From positions 74,506 to 114,505 of the forward strand of contig CAUYUJ010020276.1 in assembly GCA_963575745.1 (NCBI GenBank): a DNA stretch of 40,000 nt, in the 5' to 3' direction. The notes beneath the pieces are model-generated. The model did not search any database, was not told the DNA's origin, and saw only the letters and a program-made list of their open reading frames with translations. This document shows, piece by piece, positions 10,936-20,275 of the stretch. Source of the DNA: Prorocentrum cordatum. Lineage: Eukaryota > Sar > Dinophyceae > Prorocentrales > Prorocentraceae. Within the stretch, counting starts at the first letter, position 1, and the number at the start of each line of letters is the position of its first letter. Made by a program: the position numbers and the translations under genes.

Positions 10936-11264
10936 GACCAGTGTAAATCCAAGTGTCATCAACGACGTTGGAGTGAACCATCCCTCCAAGCTCCCTCCTC
11001 ATAGGCCCCTACAACGGTTCATTTCCATTGATGGAATTTCCTCGTTGGAAGACACCCGTTTAAGTAGAGACCCTGGTGCATGCCAAAACATTGTTCTCGG
11101 GATTCCAACGCCACAAATCAACCTGACTGTTGCGTCTTGGCGCTCCTGGATCGTGCAAGAACGCCATTCCTAGGACTTCGGCACAGAGAACCGATGTAAC
11201 TGTTGCACCAGCATAATCTTGAATCCTTCCAACACATCATGCCTGGTACGCTGATGATGGGAAT
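10936..11264. other. Balanced-composition single-copy DNA, no gene
   Basis: A 66-codon plus frame (10973-11173) has random-looking third positions and no domain. The right end grades into the 83-bp satellite. Confidence 0.35.
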
Positions 11265-12030
11265 ACACGAAACTCTTGCAATTCGTGTAAAAGAATATGC
11301 GCGGCGCTAAGGCGAGAACCACATTTTGAAAACCAACCGCCCTCAATCCGCGAAGCTCTTGCACATATTTAAAACGGATGTGCGCCGCGCTAAGGCGAGA
11401 GCCCTATTTTGAAAACTACTCGCCCTCAATCCAAGAAAATTGCTGCAAATGTTTCGAAGGAGTGTGCGCCGCGCTAAGGCGAGAACCACATGTTGAAAAC
11501 CACTCGCCCTCAATCCGTGAAACTCTTGCAAGTGTTGAAAACGAATGTGCGCCGCGCTAAGGCGAGAGCCACAGTTTGAAAAAGAACCGCCCTCAATCTG
11601 CAAGTTTTACAAACGAATGTGCGCGGCGCTAAAGCGAGAGTCACACTTTGAAAACGACCCGCCCTCAGTCAGTGAAGCTGTTGCAAATGTTTTCAACGAA
11701 TGTGCGCCGCGCTAAGGCAAGAGCACTATTTTGAAAACGACGACCTGCCCTCAATGCAAGAAAAACTCTTGCAAATATTTTAAACGAATGTGCGTCGCGC
11801 TAAGGCGAGAGCCCTATTTTGAAAACCACGCGCCCTCAATCCGTGAAACTCTTGCAAGTGTTGAAAACGAATGTGTGCGGCGCTAAGGCGAGAGCCACAT
11901 TTTGAAAACTACCCGCCCCCCATCCGTGAAACTCTTGCATGTGTTCAAAACGATTGTGCACCGCACTAAAGAGAGAGCCACATTTTGAAAACCACCCGCC
12001 CTCCTTCTGTGAAACTGTTGCCACTTTTGA
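11265..12030 (+). repeat. 83-bp tandem satellite, nine copies
   Basis: The anchor GCCGCGCTAAGGCGAG (or its variant) occurs with GCTAA at 11306, 11389, 11473, 11556, 11628, 11711, 11799, 11882 and 11965. Spacing is almost always 83-84 bp, with one 72 and one 88. Each monomer also contains TTTTGAAAAC and GAAACTCTTGCAA. There are no unique spacers, so it is a satellite, not a CRISPR array. The frames crossing it are inconsistent and not a protein repeat. Confidence 0.9.
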
Positions 12031-12223
12031 AGCTTCCGGGGTCATTGATGGTGAGGAAGTCTGGGGCGAAACGCCGGGCCCGCCTTTAAAAACTTGCCTC
12101 GGGGTGCGACAGGGAGAAATCATCCAGAATGACAAGGAATTGAGGGCGAGGAGGACGTCGAGGCCGAGGGCGAGGAGGGCGAGGAGGAAGAGGGCGAAGA
12201 GGGCGAGGCGGGGAGAATGCGGC
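12031..12223. other. Spacer with a purine-rich GAGGGCGA stretch
   Basis: 12031-12130 is single-copy. 12140-12215 is a degenerate GAGGGCGAGGA tract. A GVRQG peptide encoded near 12099-12114 resembles part of a reverse transcriptase motif, but nothing around it does. Confidence 0.35.
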
Positions 12224-12515
12224 GATGGACAAACCTCTCCCTTTAGTAAACCTCACTTTAAGGAAAACGGCCTGGGACCGAAACCGACGGACCTGGACCC
12301 GCAAAGACGACGGCCGCGACGCCCTCTCGCGAACCGAAAGCGGCCCATTCGCTGATCGACGTGTCAGGGTAGGAGGTCTGTCAACCTCCGACATAAGTGC
12401 CTGCGTGGACGAGGAGCGCTAGAGAAACAGCCATGGAAGGACCTGAGGAGCATCGAGCCCCTCCCGAACCAAAAGCGGCCCTTCTTTTGGCGCCTCGGCT
12501 ACACCAATCGCGGCC
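12224..12515 (+). repeat. Dispersed repeat D, copy 2
   Basis: The partner of 9186-9475, in the same orientation and with about 90 percent identity. Differences are spread over all codon positions of the shared short frame (12225-12422), and identity is highest after its stop. That argues for a non-coding element. Confidence 0.7.
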
Positions 12516-12690
12516 TTCCCAAGCAGGCTGGGCGCCCGCGCCTTGCGCTTCCGGTACCAGGTGTCCTCCCCGAGCTTCTGCCAGTCCGAGCTCATGCGTC
12601 CGCCCGCGCGCGGCGGCGGCGGCCTCGGCGGCGCGCCGGGGGCCGGGGCGCGCACGGGGTTCCGGGAGCACCCGGGAGGTCCTGCGCTCA
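12516..12690. other. GC-rich spacer
   Basis: GC-rich DNA between repeat D and an FB2 element. No gene or repeat is recognised. Confidence 0.3.
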
Positions 12691-12846
12691 GGTCGGGCGT
12701 GTGCCCCTACAGGCGGGTCTGGGAGGAAGAATGGGAAATGGTCGAAACATGCTGAACAATAGCGAAAGAATACCAGAACAGAATCGTCCCCAGACTGTTT
12801 GTCTTGCTATGCTTGAACAGTCCTCCCGTCGAGGGACATGCCCGAC
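12691..12846 (+). mobile_element. TIR element family FB2, copy 1
   Basis: The left end reads AG|GTCGGGCGTGTGCCCCTACA. The right end 12822-12846 is its imperfect inverse, ending GGGACATGCCCGAC. The core is less GC-rich and contains CCCCAGACT, also found in the 17711 copy. At about 155 bp with no coding capacity, it is MITE-like. The left terminus has the sequence of a GT splice donor, which raises an introner interpretation. Confidence 0.65.
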
Positions 12847-12937
12847 TTAATCCTACGCAGATCCAAGAGATCCGCGCGGAACCTCGGAAGACGACAGTGA
12901 AGCTGCGACAATGAGGACTTGAGGGGAGCCCCTCTCG

Positions 12938-13082
12938 GCAGGGCTGGACCTAGAAGTTGTTTTTCGTTTTGTCTTCGGTTTGTGCTTCGCTCTGCTCTGC
13001 CTGTTCTCCTGTAACTCCTGCCAAAACGAGAAAACGAAACCCAGCCGAAGCCCAGCAAAACAGCATTCAAATCCAACCCTGC
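12938..13082. mobile_element. Foldback element FB5
   Basis: The left arm from 12938 (GCAGGGCTGGACCTAGAAG) and the right arm ending 13082 are imperfect inverted repeats of about 30 bp with consensus GCAGGGYTGGAYYT. The pairing continues loosely through TTCGTTTT/AAAACGA. No ORF is present. The motif TCCGCGCGGATCTCTTGG also occurs just outside, inverted, at about 12856-12880. Confidence 0.5.
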
Positions 13083-13084
13083 AT

Positions 13085-13215
13085 CTCGGGCCCTGGCAGC
13101 GCCTGGCTGGGCGAGGAGCGCCAGAAGCTTAACCGTGGAAGGACACCTGAGAAAGAGCGGGCCCTCTCCGCACCGGCACTGCCCCTTCTTCCGGCGTCTC
13201 GACTGCATGCCGGTG
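13085..13215 (+). repeat. Dispersed repeat D, diverged copy 3
   Basis: It shares the order GCGAGGAGCGC, then GTGGAAGGAC, CCTGAG, CCCTTCTT and GCGTCTCGACTGCA with copies 1 and 2, but with many substitutions. It corresponds only to the 3' half of the element. Confidence 0.55.
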
Positions 13216-13299
13216 CAGTTTGTCTTTTTCCCTACCTAGGCTCTGCCTAGAAGGGTTCTTACTCGCTTAGCTTAAAGGACCGGCCAATGTAACCCGCCC

Positions 13300-13436
13300 C
13301 AGGCTGGTTCCCCTGGTTCCCTGGGAGCCAAGCAAACGCAACAGCAAAGCTAAAAAGAAAACGCGCGGTTCCCACAGTTGCGCTCCCTGGGTGCCAAGCA
13401 AAAGCAAAAGCAAAAGTGAAGGCAAAAGCGAAGGCA
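13300..13436 (+). repeat. Duplicated CCCTGGG-AAGC segment and (AAAGC)n
   Basis: A 25-bp segment containing CTGGGAGCCAAGCAAA at about 13318 recurs at 13384. It then grades into AAAAGC units up to the pentamer array. Confidence 0.6.
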
Positions 13437-13645
13437 TAGCAAAAGCATAGCATAGCATAGCATAGCATAGCATAGCATGGCGTAGCATAGCATAGTGCAG
13501 CATAGCATACCGCAGCATAGCATAGCATAGCATAGCATTACATAGCCTAGCCTAGCCTAGCCCAGCTGAGCATTGCGCAGCATAGCATAGCATAGCATAG
13601 CATAGCATAGCAGAGCAGAGCATAGCATTGCATAGCGCAACACAA
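13437..13645 (+). repeat. Pentanucleotide (CATAG)n array
   Basis: AGCATAGCAT-type pentamers run with substitutions such as CATGG, CGCAG and CCTAG. All minus frames are open for long distances (Met/Leu/Cys/Tyr/Ala), a direct consequence of the 5-bp period. Confidence 0.95.
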
Positions 13646-13880
13646 CATCCACTATTGCTGGATCCGGAGCATTCTCAAGCACACCCGGTGAGCGAATGCA
13701 GAAACATGCGTGTGTGTGTGTGTCTGTGCGCAGGCAAAGCAAAAGCAACACCAAGCAAACACAAAAACAACAGCGAAGCAGAAGCAACAGCAACAGCAAA
13801 AGCAAAAGCAAAGGCAAAGGGCAAAAGCAAGAGCAAAAGCAAAGGCGATGCAAAGCAAAAGCAAAACCAATGCGAAAGTG
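13646..13880 (+). repeat. Short (GT)n and (AAAGCA)n arrays
   Basis: A (GT)n run lies at 13707-13722. 13735-13870 is a hexamer-like AAAAGC/AACAGC array. Confidence 0.85.
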
Positions 13881-14093
13881 TCGATGTAGATGTAGATGTA
13901 GGTGTAGGTGTAGATGTGGATGTAGGTGTAGATGTATATGTAGATGTGAGTCTCGCTGTTCATGTAGATGTAGATGTAGATGCAGGTGTAGATGTAGATG
14001 TAGCTGTGGGTGTAGATGTATATGTAGGTCTAGATGTAGATGTAGGTGTCGATGTAGATGTAGGTGTAGATATAGATGTAGGTGTAAAAAACT
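13881..14093 (+). repeat. Hexanucleotide (GATGTA/GGTGTA)n array
   Basis: GATGTA and GGTGTA hexamers alternate over about 200 bp with few interruptions. They encode a Val-Asp or Cys-Arg repeat on plus, but there is no coding context. Confidence 0.95.
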
Positions 14094-14206
14094 CCCCAGT
14101 GCCCCACACTCATCTCCGTGCCTGCTTGTTTTTGCTGCTGTCTCGGCGACTTGCTGCCTGCGTCTGCTGCTGCTTCACTTACGGCGTGGCGTCGTTGGTT
14201 CTGGCG
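14094..14206. other. Short single-copy spacer
   Basis: It lies between the hexamer and (CTA)n arrays. Nothing is recognised. Confidence 0.3.
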
Positions 14207-14278
<72 letters not shown>

Positions 14279-14279
14279 T

Positions 14280-14344
<65 letters not shown>
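14207..14344 (+). repeat. (CTA)n microsatellite
   Basis: About 45 CTA triplets with one T-for-C change near 14279. It is open in several frames (poly-Leu, poly-Tyr, poly-Thr, poly-Val). Confidence 0.98.
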
Positions 14345-14476
14345 ATACCGCTACTGCTACAACTACGACGATGAGAAGGAGGAGGACGGCGTTTACCGCT
14401 CCTACTAATGTTGCTTTCCTAGAGGCTCCAACTCCTAGGTAGGGACGCACTGGGATAATTCGTCCCCATCGTCGGA
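14345..14476. other. Short spacer
   Basis: Single-copy DNA between the (CTA)n tract and an FB1 copy. Confidence 0.3.
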
Positions 14477-14602
14477 GGCCTCCCAGCTGGGCTCCGAATA
14501 GATGGGGTCGAAGGATCGCGCCGCATCGCCAGTGCATCGCCGATGTGTCGGCGATGCATCGGCGACGTCGGCGATGCATCGGCGACGTCAGCGTGGGGAC
14601 AC
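14477..14602 (+). mobile_element. FB1 foldback element, truncated copy 2
   Basis: It has the left terminus GGCCTCCCAGCTGGGCTCCG, the ATCGCGCCGCATCGCC arm and several GATGCATCGGC units, and ends after GACGTCAGCGTGGGG. The right inverted arm present in the other copies is missing, so the copy is broken after the core. Confidence 0.65.
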
Positions 14603-14773
14603 ACGGTGCCCCCGCGGACGACCGCGAGGCCCCGGCGAGGCGCTGGATGACGACGACGCCGCCGACGACGCGAGGACGACGCCGCCGATGATCACGAGGC
14701 CCCTAGGATGAGGGGAAACAAGTACTGATACTGCTGCTGCCTGGACCTCTCCCGGAGTAGGCTCTGAATGGAA
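14603..14773. other. GC-rich spacer with GACGACGC runs
   Basis: Short GACGACGCC-like units at 14645-14695. No gene is seen. Confidence 0.3.
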
Positions 14774-14852
14774 CCCCACCAGTCCTACAAGGCATGAGTG
14801 GTTAAGAGCATTTCCTCTTCCAATCCCCTTCTTCCCCTTTGGAGAAGGGCTT
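14774..14852 (+). repeat. SINE-like dispersed segment, copy 1
   Basis: It matches 26021-26100 through CCCACCAGYCCT, GTGGT-AGAGCA, TCCTCTTCCA and CTTCCCC. The GCATGAGTGGTTAAGAGC stretch followed by TTCCAATCCC is reminiscent of the A and B boxes of a tRNA-related SINE head. The boxes are imperfect, so this is tentative. Confidence 0.45.
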
Positions 14853-14877
14853 TCTATTGTTCCTGATTGATACGCGC

Positions 14878-15273
14878 CCCCTCCCACCAACCGACCAGGC
14901 AACAAACCCGGGAGCATGCCCATCCACCCCCCTGCCAAAAAAAATATACAACATGCACTGTGCACCTAAATCTGAATCATGCGCAGACGCCCCGAGATCA
15001 CTTTGCACTGTTTTTGACAGGGACGGCGGGGGGCAGCATATTGCCTGCCGGGTGCAATGCCAACATCCCCCCACCATTCCGCGCGACAAAAACACAGAAG
15101 GAACTTTGCATCAGAATCTGCATCATGCGCGGACGCCCCGCAATCATCTTGCATTGGTTTTGACAGGGACGGCGGGGGGCCGACATATGATCCCAGGTCG
15201 AGGGTTCACAGACCACCCCCAGATGGGATGGGTCCCAGCGTTCCACAGCCCCCCCTGCCAATGGGATGGGGGG
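14878..15273 (+). repeat. GCGGACGCCCC module, left group
   Basis: Two copies of a module with ATCATGCGCGGACGCCCCG, TTTTGACAGGGACGGCGGGG and TATTGCCTGC sit at about 14977-15070 and 15120-15200. The first is preceded by a CGACCAGGCAACAAACCCGG block that returns at 16170 and 17049. There is no ORF with support. Confidence 0.6.
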
Positions 15274-15435
15274 GACGAACGACGACGCCGACGCCGACGA
15301 CGACGACGCAGGCGCCGACGCCGACGCCTATGCCTATGCCTATGCCTATGCCGACGCCGACGACGCCGTCGCCGACGCCGACGACGACGTCGACGCCGAC
15401 TCAAGACGACGACGATGACGACGGAAGATGACGAC
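15274..15435 (+). repeat. (GACGCC)n/(GACGAC)n array
   Basis: GACGCCGACGCC units are interrupted by four CTATGC hexamers (15326-15350) and grade into GACGAC. Open frames in all phases are Arg/Asp/Thr-rich. Confidence 0.9.
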
Positions 15436-15689
15436 GACGACGAACCACCCCACACCCACATGGGGGGGGAAGCACGCCACGCCCACAGGGCCATGACCAC
15501 AGGAGGGGAGGGGGAGCGATCCCATTCGCGAGGGCCACGGCCGTACCCATCCAGCGGGGAGGGGCTCGATCCCATCTGCATGGGGGCGGGGGGCCATCCT
15601 GGATCATGGATTGCCTGCTGTGTGCAGTGCAACTCCCCCCCAAGCGACCCCTCTCAAGAGTCAATACAGCATGCACGTTGAACCCAACT
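15436..15689. other. G-rich DNA with GATCCCAT repeats
   Basis: CGATCCCATTCG at 15518 and CGATCCCATCTG at 15569 are short direct repeats. A fragment of the GCGGACGCCCC module (ATTGCCTGCTGTGTGCAGTG) is at 15609-15630. No gene is seen. Confidence 0.4.
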
Positions 15690-17370
15690 CCGGATGATGC
15701 GCGGACTCCCGCCCCACGATAACTTTGCACGAGTGTTTGAGAAAGGACGGCGGGGGGGACGGCATGTTGCCTGCTGTGTGCAGGCCCACTACCCCTCCAA
15801 CAAAAAATCACATTGCACCCTGCCTGGGACACTCTGAGCAGGCCTGCGATTCCTGTCAGTAACAACAGCAGAGAATTTGCGAGTGCAAACCCTCGTTCAA
15901 TAAACAATGCTCGCAATGACGTCGTCACTTTGCATAGATTATGGTAGGGATGGTGGGTCGGTCGACATATGGTAATTACGGTAATGTGGCGCACAGGCGC
16001 CCCTTGCAGGCATCGCGCCCCTGGCTTGCTTCTGCATTTTAGTTCCCGATGGTCGTCGATGGCGGCAGCTTCCTGTGTATGTAGTGGGAGCGCGGGTGAG
16101 AGTGAGCGACACGGCTTGCGGCTTGGGGCAGCTTGACTACAGCTCCTGTGTCATATGCACACACTCTCCCACCTGACCGGCGACAAACCCGGGACAATGA
16201 CAACCCCCCCACCATCCCTGGCAAAGAACGTACCACGTGCACTTTGCACCCAAATCTGGATCATGCGCGGACGCCCCGAGATCACCCTGGACTGGCTCAG
16301 ACAGCGGCGGCACGGGGGGGGGCAGCATGCTTCCTGCCGCGCGCGATTGCCAACACCCCACCACCACCATCCCTGGCAAAACACCATACCATGCACTCTG
16401 CACCAACAGAAACATGGATCTTGCGCGGACGCCCCGCTATCGCTTCGCGCTGGCTCTTGACCGAGCCATCCCTGGCAACAGAGAGAAATGAGCTTTGCCC
16501 CCAGATCTGGATCATTGGCAGACGCCCCAAGATCACTTTGCATGGGTTTTCGACAGAAGCAACGGGGGGGGGCCGGGAGATTGCCTGCTGCGTGCAGGCC
16601 CACCGTCCCTCCCAGCAGAAGATATACGAAGTTCACTTTGCCAGGAACGGCGGTAGGGGCTGCACACTGCATGGTCTTTGCAGGCCTACTATGCCTGTCA
16701 AAAGCAATAGTCAGTTGACTGCGGGTGCACAACTACACACGGTACAGGATGCCCGCAAACCCGTCGCACTATGCTTTCGCATTTGACAGGAATATGGTGG
16801 AGCAGTAGACATATTGCACGATGTGGTGCACCTGGCCCACTTGGCCCCCCTCGCAGGCATCGAGCACCTGGCTGGCGTCAGCATTGGTTTCCGATAGTTG
16901 TCGATAGCGGTCCCTGCATGTGCTGAGGCTCGAGTGGTACTTCTGCAGTGGGAGTGCGGGTTGTAGCTTGATCCCTGTTCTTTATATGTATATAGACAGA
17001 TAGACATACACACATACACACATACAAATACATCTACACCCCCTCCCCCACCCGACCGGGGACAAACCAGGGACCATGCCAATCCCCCCAAGGCAATGCC
17101 TGCCAAAACCAACGCAACATGAACTCTGCACAAAACAGTGCATCATGCGCGGACGCCCCGCGATCACTTTGCATATTTTTTTGACAGGGGCAGCAGGGGG
17201 CCAGCATATTGCCTGCTGTGTGTGATGCCATCCCCCCCCCGACCGTCCCTTTCAATTGTTTTTGCTGTTTCAAATCCCTTTCACATACACATGTGAAAAG
17301 CACTCGTTTCGGCAAGAGCTGGATCACGCGCGGGCACCACGCGATCATGCTGAATTGTTGAGGGGGGTAC
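15690..17370 (+). repeat. Diverged segmental tandem duplication, unit about 850 bp
   Basis: Blocks occur twice in the same order. The ATGCGCGGAC module is at 15696 and 16515. The GACATATGGTAATTACGG-like block is at 15961, with its partner at 16808. The CCACCTGACCGGCGACAAACC-like block is at 16169 and 17049. CATGCGCGGACGCCCCG is at 16262 and 17145. Offsets range from 819 to 883 bp. Extra isolated modules lie at 16416 and 17322. No domain or consistent frame runs through both units. Confidence 0.65.
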
Positions 17371-17384
17371 TGGAATACAGTCGG

Positions 17385-17540
17385 GCCGCTGAAAGAAGGG
17401 ACGCTAAATAAGGAAAGAAGCCCCTTCTTGGCCCTGAAAGCGCCTCCGTGCCCCAGGAGGGCAAGAGGAACAGCACTGGAGGAACCAAAGGAACATCGAG
17501 CCCCTTCCGAACCCAAACTGTTCCTTATTTCAGCGTTGAC
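17385..17540 (+). repeat. Dispersed repeat D, diverged copy 4
   Basis: GCTGAAAGAAGGGACGCTAA at 17388 corresponds to the 5' part of copy 1 (about 9136). ACATCGAGCCCCTTCCGAAC at about 17489 corresponds to its 3' part. The middle is shorter than in copies 1 and 2. Confidence 0.55.
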
Positions 17541-17710
17541 TGTGTTGCCTGCCAGGGGTACTCGAACGGTTCAGACTCTCGAGAAGAAGCCGGCCGTGGC
17601 GACGACGGCTCCCGGGAACGAGCAGCAGCATCGGCAGCTCCTCCTCCACCTCCGAGGCGAGGCGCCCGGGAATGACGCCGTTGACAACGGCTTCGGACGC
17701 CCGTAGTGTT
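17541..17710. other. GC-rich spacer
   Basis: Single-copy DNA ending at the FB2 element. No gene is recognised. Confidence 0.3.
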
Positions 17711-17858
17711 AGGTCGGGTGATTTTCGACGAAAAATAACAAAAAACAGAAATACTCCAAAATTGTATAAACAAACTATTTTTTAACAACAAAAAAAAAGT
17801 CCCCAGACTATTTTTCTACTATTTTTGGATATTCCCCCTGTAGAGGGACCGGCCCGAC
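17711..17858 (+). mobile_element. TIR element family FB2, copy 2
   Basis: The left end is TTAG|GTCGGGTG. The right end CCCCTGTAGAGGGACCGGCC then CGAC is inverted relative to the family left end. The core is strikingly A/T-rich in GC-rich surroundings and contains AGTCCCCAGACTATTTTT, shared with the 12691 and 29151 copies. No ORF is present. Confidence 0.65.
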
Positions 17859-18024
17859 TTAACCGTCGTGGGTACGATGCCCAACAACAAACATGGTCCA
17901 GAACAGACGGGGGCCGCTGCTGGGCAGGCGGCCTCCCGGCTCTCACACAAACCAAGGCCGCGGCCGCGCCGACAACGAGCCCTGCCAAGGGCTGCCGTTG
18001 GTCTCTGTACCCAATACGGGGCGT
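17859..18024. other. Short single-copy spacer
   Basis: It lies between FB2 and the nested palindrome. Nothing is recognised. Confidence 0.3.
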
Positions 18025-18202
18025 GAAAACGACCACAGCCACTGCTTTTCTTTTGTTGCCGCCTTCCAGCCACCAGAAACAAAGCAGTGGTTGTGGTCAT
18101 TTTCGTTAAGCTTGGCCCCAAGGAAATGACCACAACCACTGCTTCTTTTTCGGCCGGCTGGAAGGCGGCGCAAACAAGAAGCAGTGGCTGTGGTCATTTT
18201 CC
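18025..18202. mobile_element. Nested palindrome: two inverted copies of an 80-bp TIR element
   Basis: Copy one (18025-18104) and copy two (18122-18202) each begin with a form of GACCACAGCCACTGCTT and end with its inverse. Their cores are reverse complements of each other (GCCGCCTTCCAGCC against GGCTGGAAGGCGGC). The pair therefore forms one large inverted repeat with arms of about 80 bp around a 17-bp centre containing AAGCTT. Similar peptides read on both strands reflect this symmetry, not coding. Confidence 0.8.
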
Positions 18203-18256
18203 ATTCCCGCACCCAATCCTTCCGCAAGGCTGGTTCGTGCCGTGTCGACCCCAGCG
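18203..18256. other. Short spacer
   Basis: Nothing is recognised. Confidence 0.2.
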
Positions 18257-18416
18257 TTGGTTCCTGACACCGCGGGGATCGCTCCACCTTGAACGGTCGG
18301 CAGTTTCCGAAACATCAGATCCTTCAACACCGACCGATTCTGGGTCGCCGGCGGCGTCCGACGCTGGACGCCAGAGGCAGGGTCGCCGCCGGTCGACACG
18401 ACGCGAACCTACCGTA
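18257..18416 (+). repeat. Duplicated CTGACACCGCGGGGATCG segment, copy 1
   Basis: It matches 18943-19107 over about 160 bp: CTGACACCGCGGGGATCG, CTTGAACG-TCGGC, GATC-TTCAAC, TCTGGG and GTCG-CACGACGCGA appear in the same order. Short inverted TTGAACGATC-type motifs lie within. It has no ORF in common with the second copy. Confidence 0.6.
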
Positions 18417-18751
18417 CCCTTGTCGATCGTCCCGAACGCCGACCCGGGCGCTGATTGGGGGGGGGGCGACACATGGGAGTGGTGGAGGCAAGACAAGTGC
18501 ACATCTCGTGCCCCTCTGGGGCCCCAGAGGGCCCCTTGAGGGGACAAAAGGCGCAACTCTCTTCGACCCCCCATTTATCGCACCATCAATACTCGATGCA
18601 AAAGAGAATAGGGAGGGGGTGAGGCTTCTTAGCAGGGACCTGCCTCGTCGAAGGCGCCAGCCCCTGCATCTATAGATAAGGCCCGCGCCTTCTAAGAAGC
18701 AGGGGTGCTTCTACGACGCCCTCGACCCTCCCCGTCCCCCCCTCTGCGCGT
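18417..18751. other. Mixed DNA with CTTCTTAGAAG-type palindromes
   Basis: A G-run followed by GTGCCCCTCTGGGGCCCC and CCCCCCATTTAT (18455-18585) resembles a decayed copy of the element at 30522-30673. CTTCTTAGCAGG at 18633 and CTTCTAAGAAGCAGG at 18688 are related to motifs at 31048-31160. No gene is seen. Confidence 0.4.
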
Positions 18752-18933
18752 GGCCTAGATGGGGTCGGAGCAGAGCATCGCCAATGAATCGGCGATGCAT
18801 CGCCGACTTTTGCGACGCATCGGCGACGTCAGCGTGGAGAAGATCGGGCTCCGCATCGAGACGCATCGCCGACGCCATCGGCGATGCGGCGCGATCCTCC
18901 GATCCCATCTACTCGGACACCATCTGGGGGGCC
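18752..18933 (+). mobile_element. FB1 foldback element, copy 3
   Basis: The left end is GGCCTAGATGGGGTCGGAGC. The right arm is GGCGATGCGGCGCGATCCTC followed by CCATCTACTCGG. The core GACGTCAGCGTGGAGAAGAT matches copies 1 and 4. The left arm has lost the GGATCGCGCCGC portion. Confidence 0.65.
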
Positions 18934-18942
18934 TACGACGAG

Positions 18943-19107
18943 TTGGCTCCTGACACCGCGGGGATCGTTCAAACTTGAACGATCGGCCGTTCCGTGAACG
19001 CCGGATCGTTCAACGACGGGCCGACTCTGGGCGACGGGCGGCGTGCAACCTTAAACGCACGCGCTGGGGAGGTCACGGCTGGTCGGCACGACGCGATCCT
19101 GCCGTAG
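18943..19107 (+). repeat. Duplicated CTGACACCGCGGGGATCG segment, copy 2
   Basis: The partner of 18257-18416, in the same orientation. It follows FB1 copy 3 and runs into the first TCC tract. Confidence 0.6.
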
Positions 19108-19895
19108 AACCCCTCTCCCTCCTCCTCCTCCTCCTCCTCCTCCTCCTCCTCCTCCTCCTCCTCCTCCTCCTCCTCCTGGTCGGCCGCCGAGCCTCGCTGG
19201 CCCCGGCGAGGCGGCCGCGCCATCGCGCGCCCCCGCGCACCCTCGGGCCGCGTGGCCGGCCCAGGGCCGGCAGGAGGGCGCGCGCCCTCTCGGCGCGGGA
19301 CCTGCCCCCGTCGAAGGCGGGAAGCATCGGCACGACCTCCGCCGCTGCCTCCTCCTCCTCCTCCTCCTCCTCCTCCTCCTCCTCCTCCTCTCCTCCTCCT
19401 CCTCCTCCTCCTCCTCCTCCTCCTCCTCCTCCTCCTCCTATTTCTCCATCCTCCTCCTCCAACACACCACCACCCCACCATCACCACCACCACCACCACC
19501 ACCACCACTCCTCCTCCTCCTCCTCTCCTCTCTCCTCCGCCTCCGCCTCCGCCTTCCCTCCGCCTCCGCCTCCGCCTCCGCCCGCCTCCGCCTCCTCCTC
19601 CCTCTTCTCCTCCTCCTCCGCCTCCTCCGCCTCCTCCTCCTCCTCCTCCTCCTCCTCCTCCTCCTCCTCCTCCTCCTCCTCTCCTCTCCTCCTCCTCCTC
19701 CTCCTCCTCCCGCCACTCCTCATCCTCCTCCTCCTTCTCCCGCCACTCCTCCTCCTCTCCTCCTCCCTCCGTCCTCCCCCAATCCTCCTCCTTTTCCTTC
19801 TCCTCCTCCTCCACCTCCTCCTCCTCCTCCCTCCCCTCCTCCTCTCATCCTCCCGCCACTCCTCCTCCTCCTCCTCCTCCTCCTCCTTCCTCCTC

Positions 19896-19961
<66 letters not shown>

Positions 19962-19985
19962 GTCGTCGTCATCATCATCATCATC

Positions 19986-20019
<34 letters not shown>

Positions 20020-20028
20020 TCATCATCT

Positions 20029-20126
<98 letters not shown>

Positions 20127-20275
20127 AATAATCCCGCCACTCCTCCTCCTCCTCTCCTCCTCCTCCTCCTCCTCCTCCTCCTCCTCCTCCTCCTTCCTCC
20201 CCCCTTCCTCCTCCTTTTCCTCCTCCTCCGTTCCCTCCTCCTCCTCCTCCTCCGCCTCTTCTTCTTGCTCCTCTT
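19108..20275 (+). repeat. Large TCC/CAT low-complexity block
   Basis: (TCC)n at 19112-19180 and 19344-19438, a GC-rich spacer at 19181-19343, (CCA)n at 19474-19508, TCC/CCGCCT mixtures at 19509-19898, (CAT)n at 19899-20128 and (TCC)n at 20130-20275. CGCCACTCCTCCTC-like blocks recur at 19712, 19742, 19854 and 20134. The 456-codon plus frame and its antisense partners are produced by this composition. Confidence 0.95.

Noticed and set aside
11265-12030. Regular 83-bp repeats considered as a CRISPR array
   Set aside because: The whole unit is repeated with no unique spacers, and no Cas genes are present. It is a satellite. The same reasoning applies to 35430-37017.
12099-12117. GVRQG peptide reminiscent of LINE reverse transcriptases
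   Set aside because: Five residues only. The usual following residues and neighbouring RT motifs are absent.
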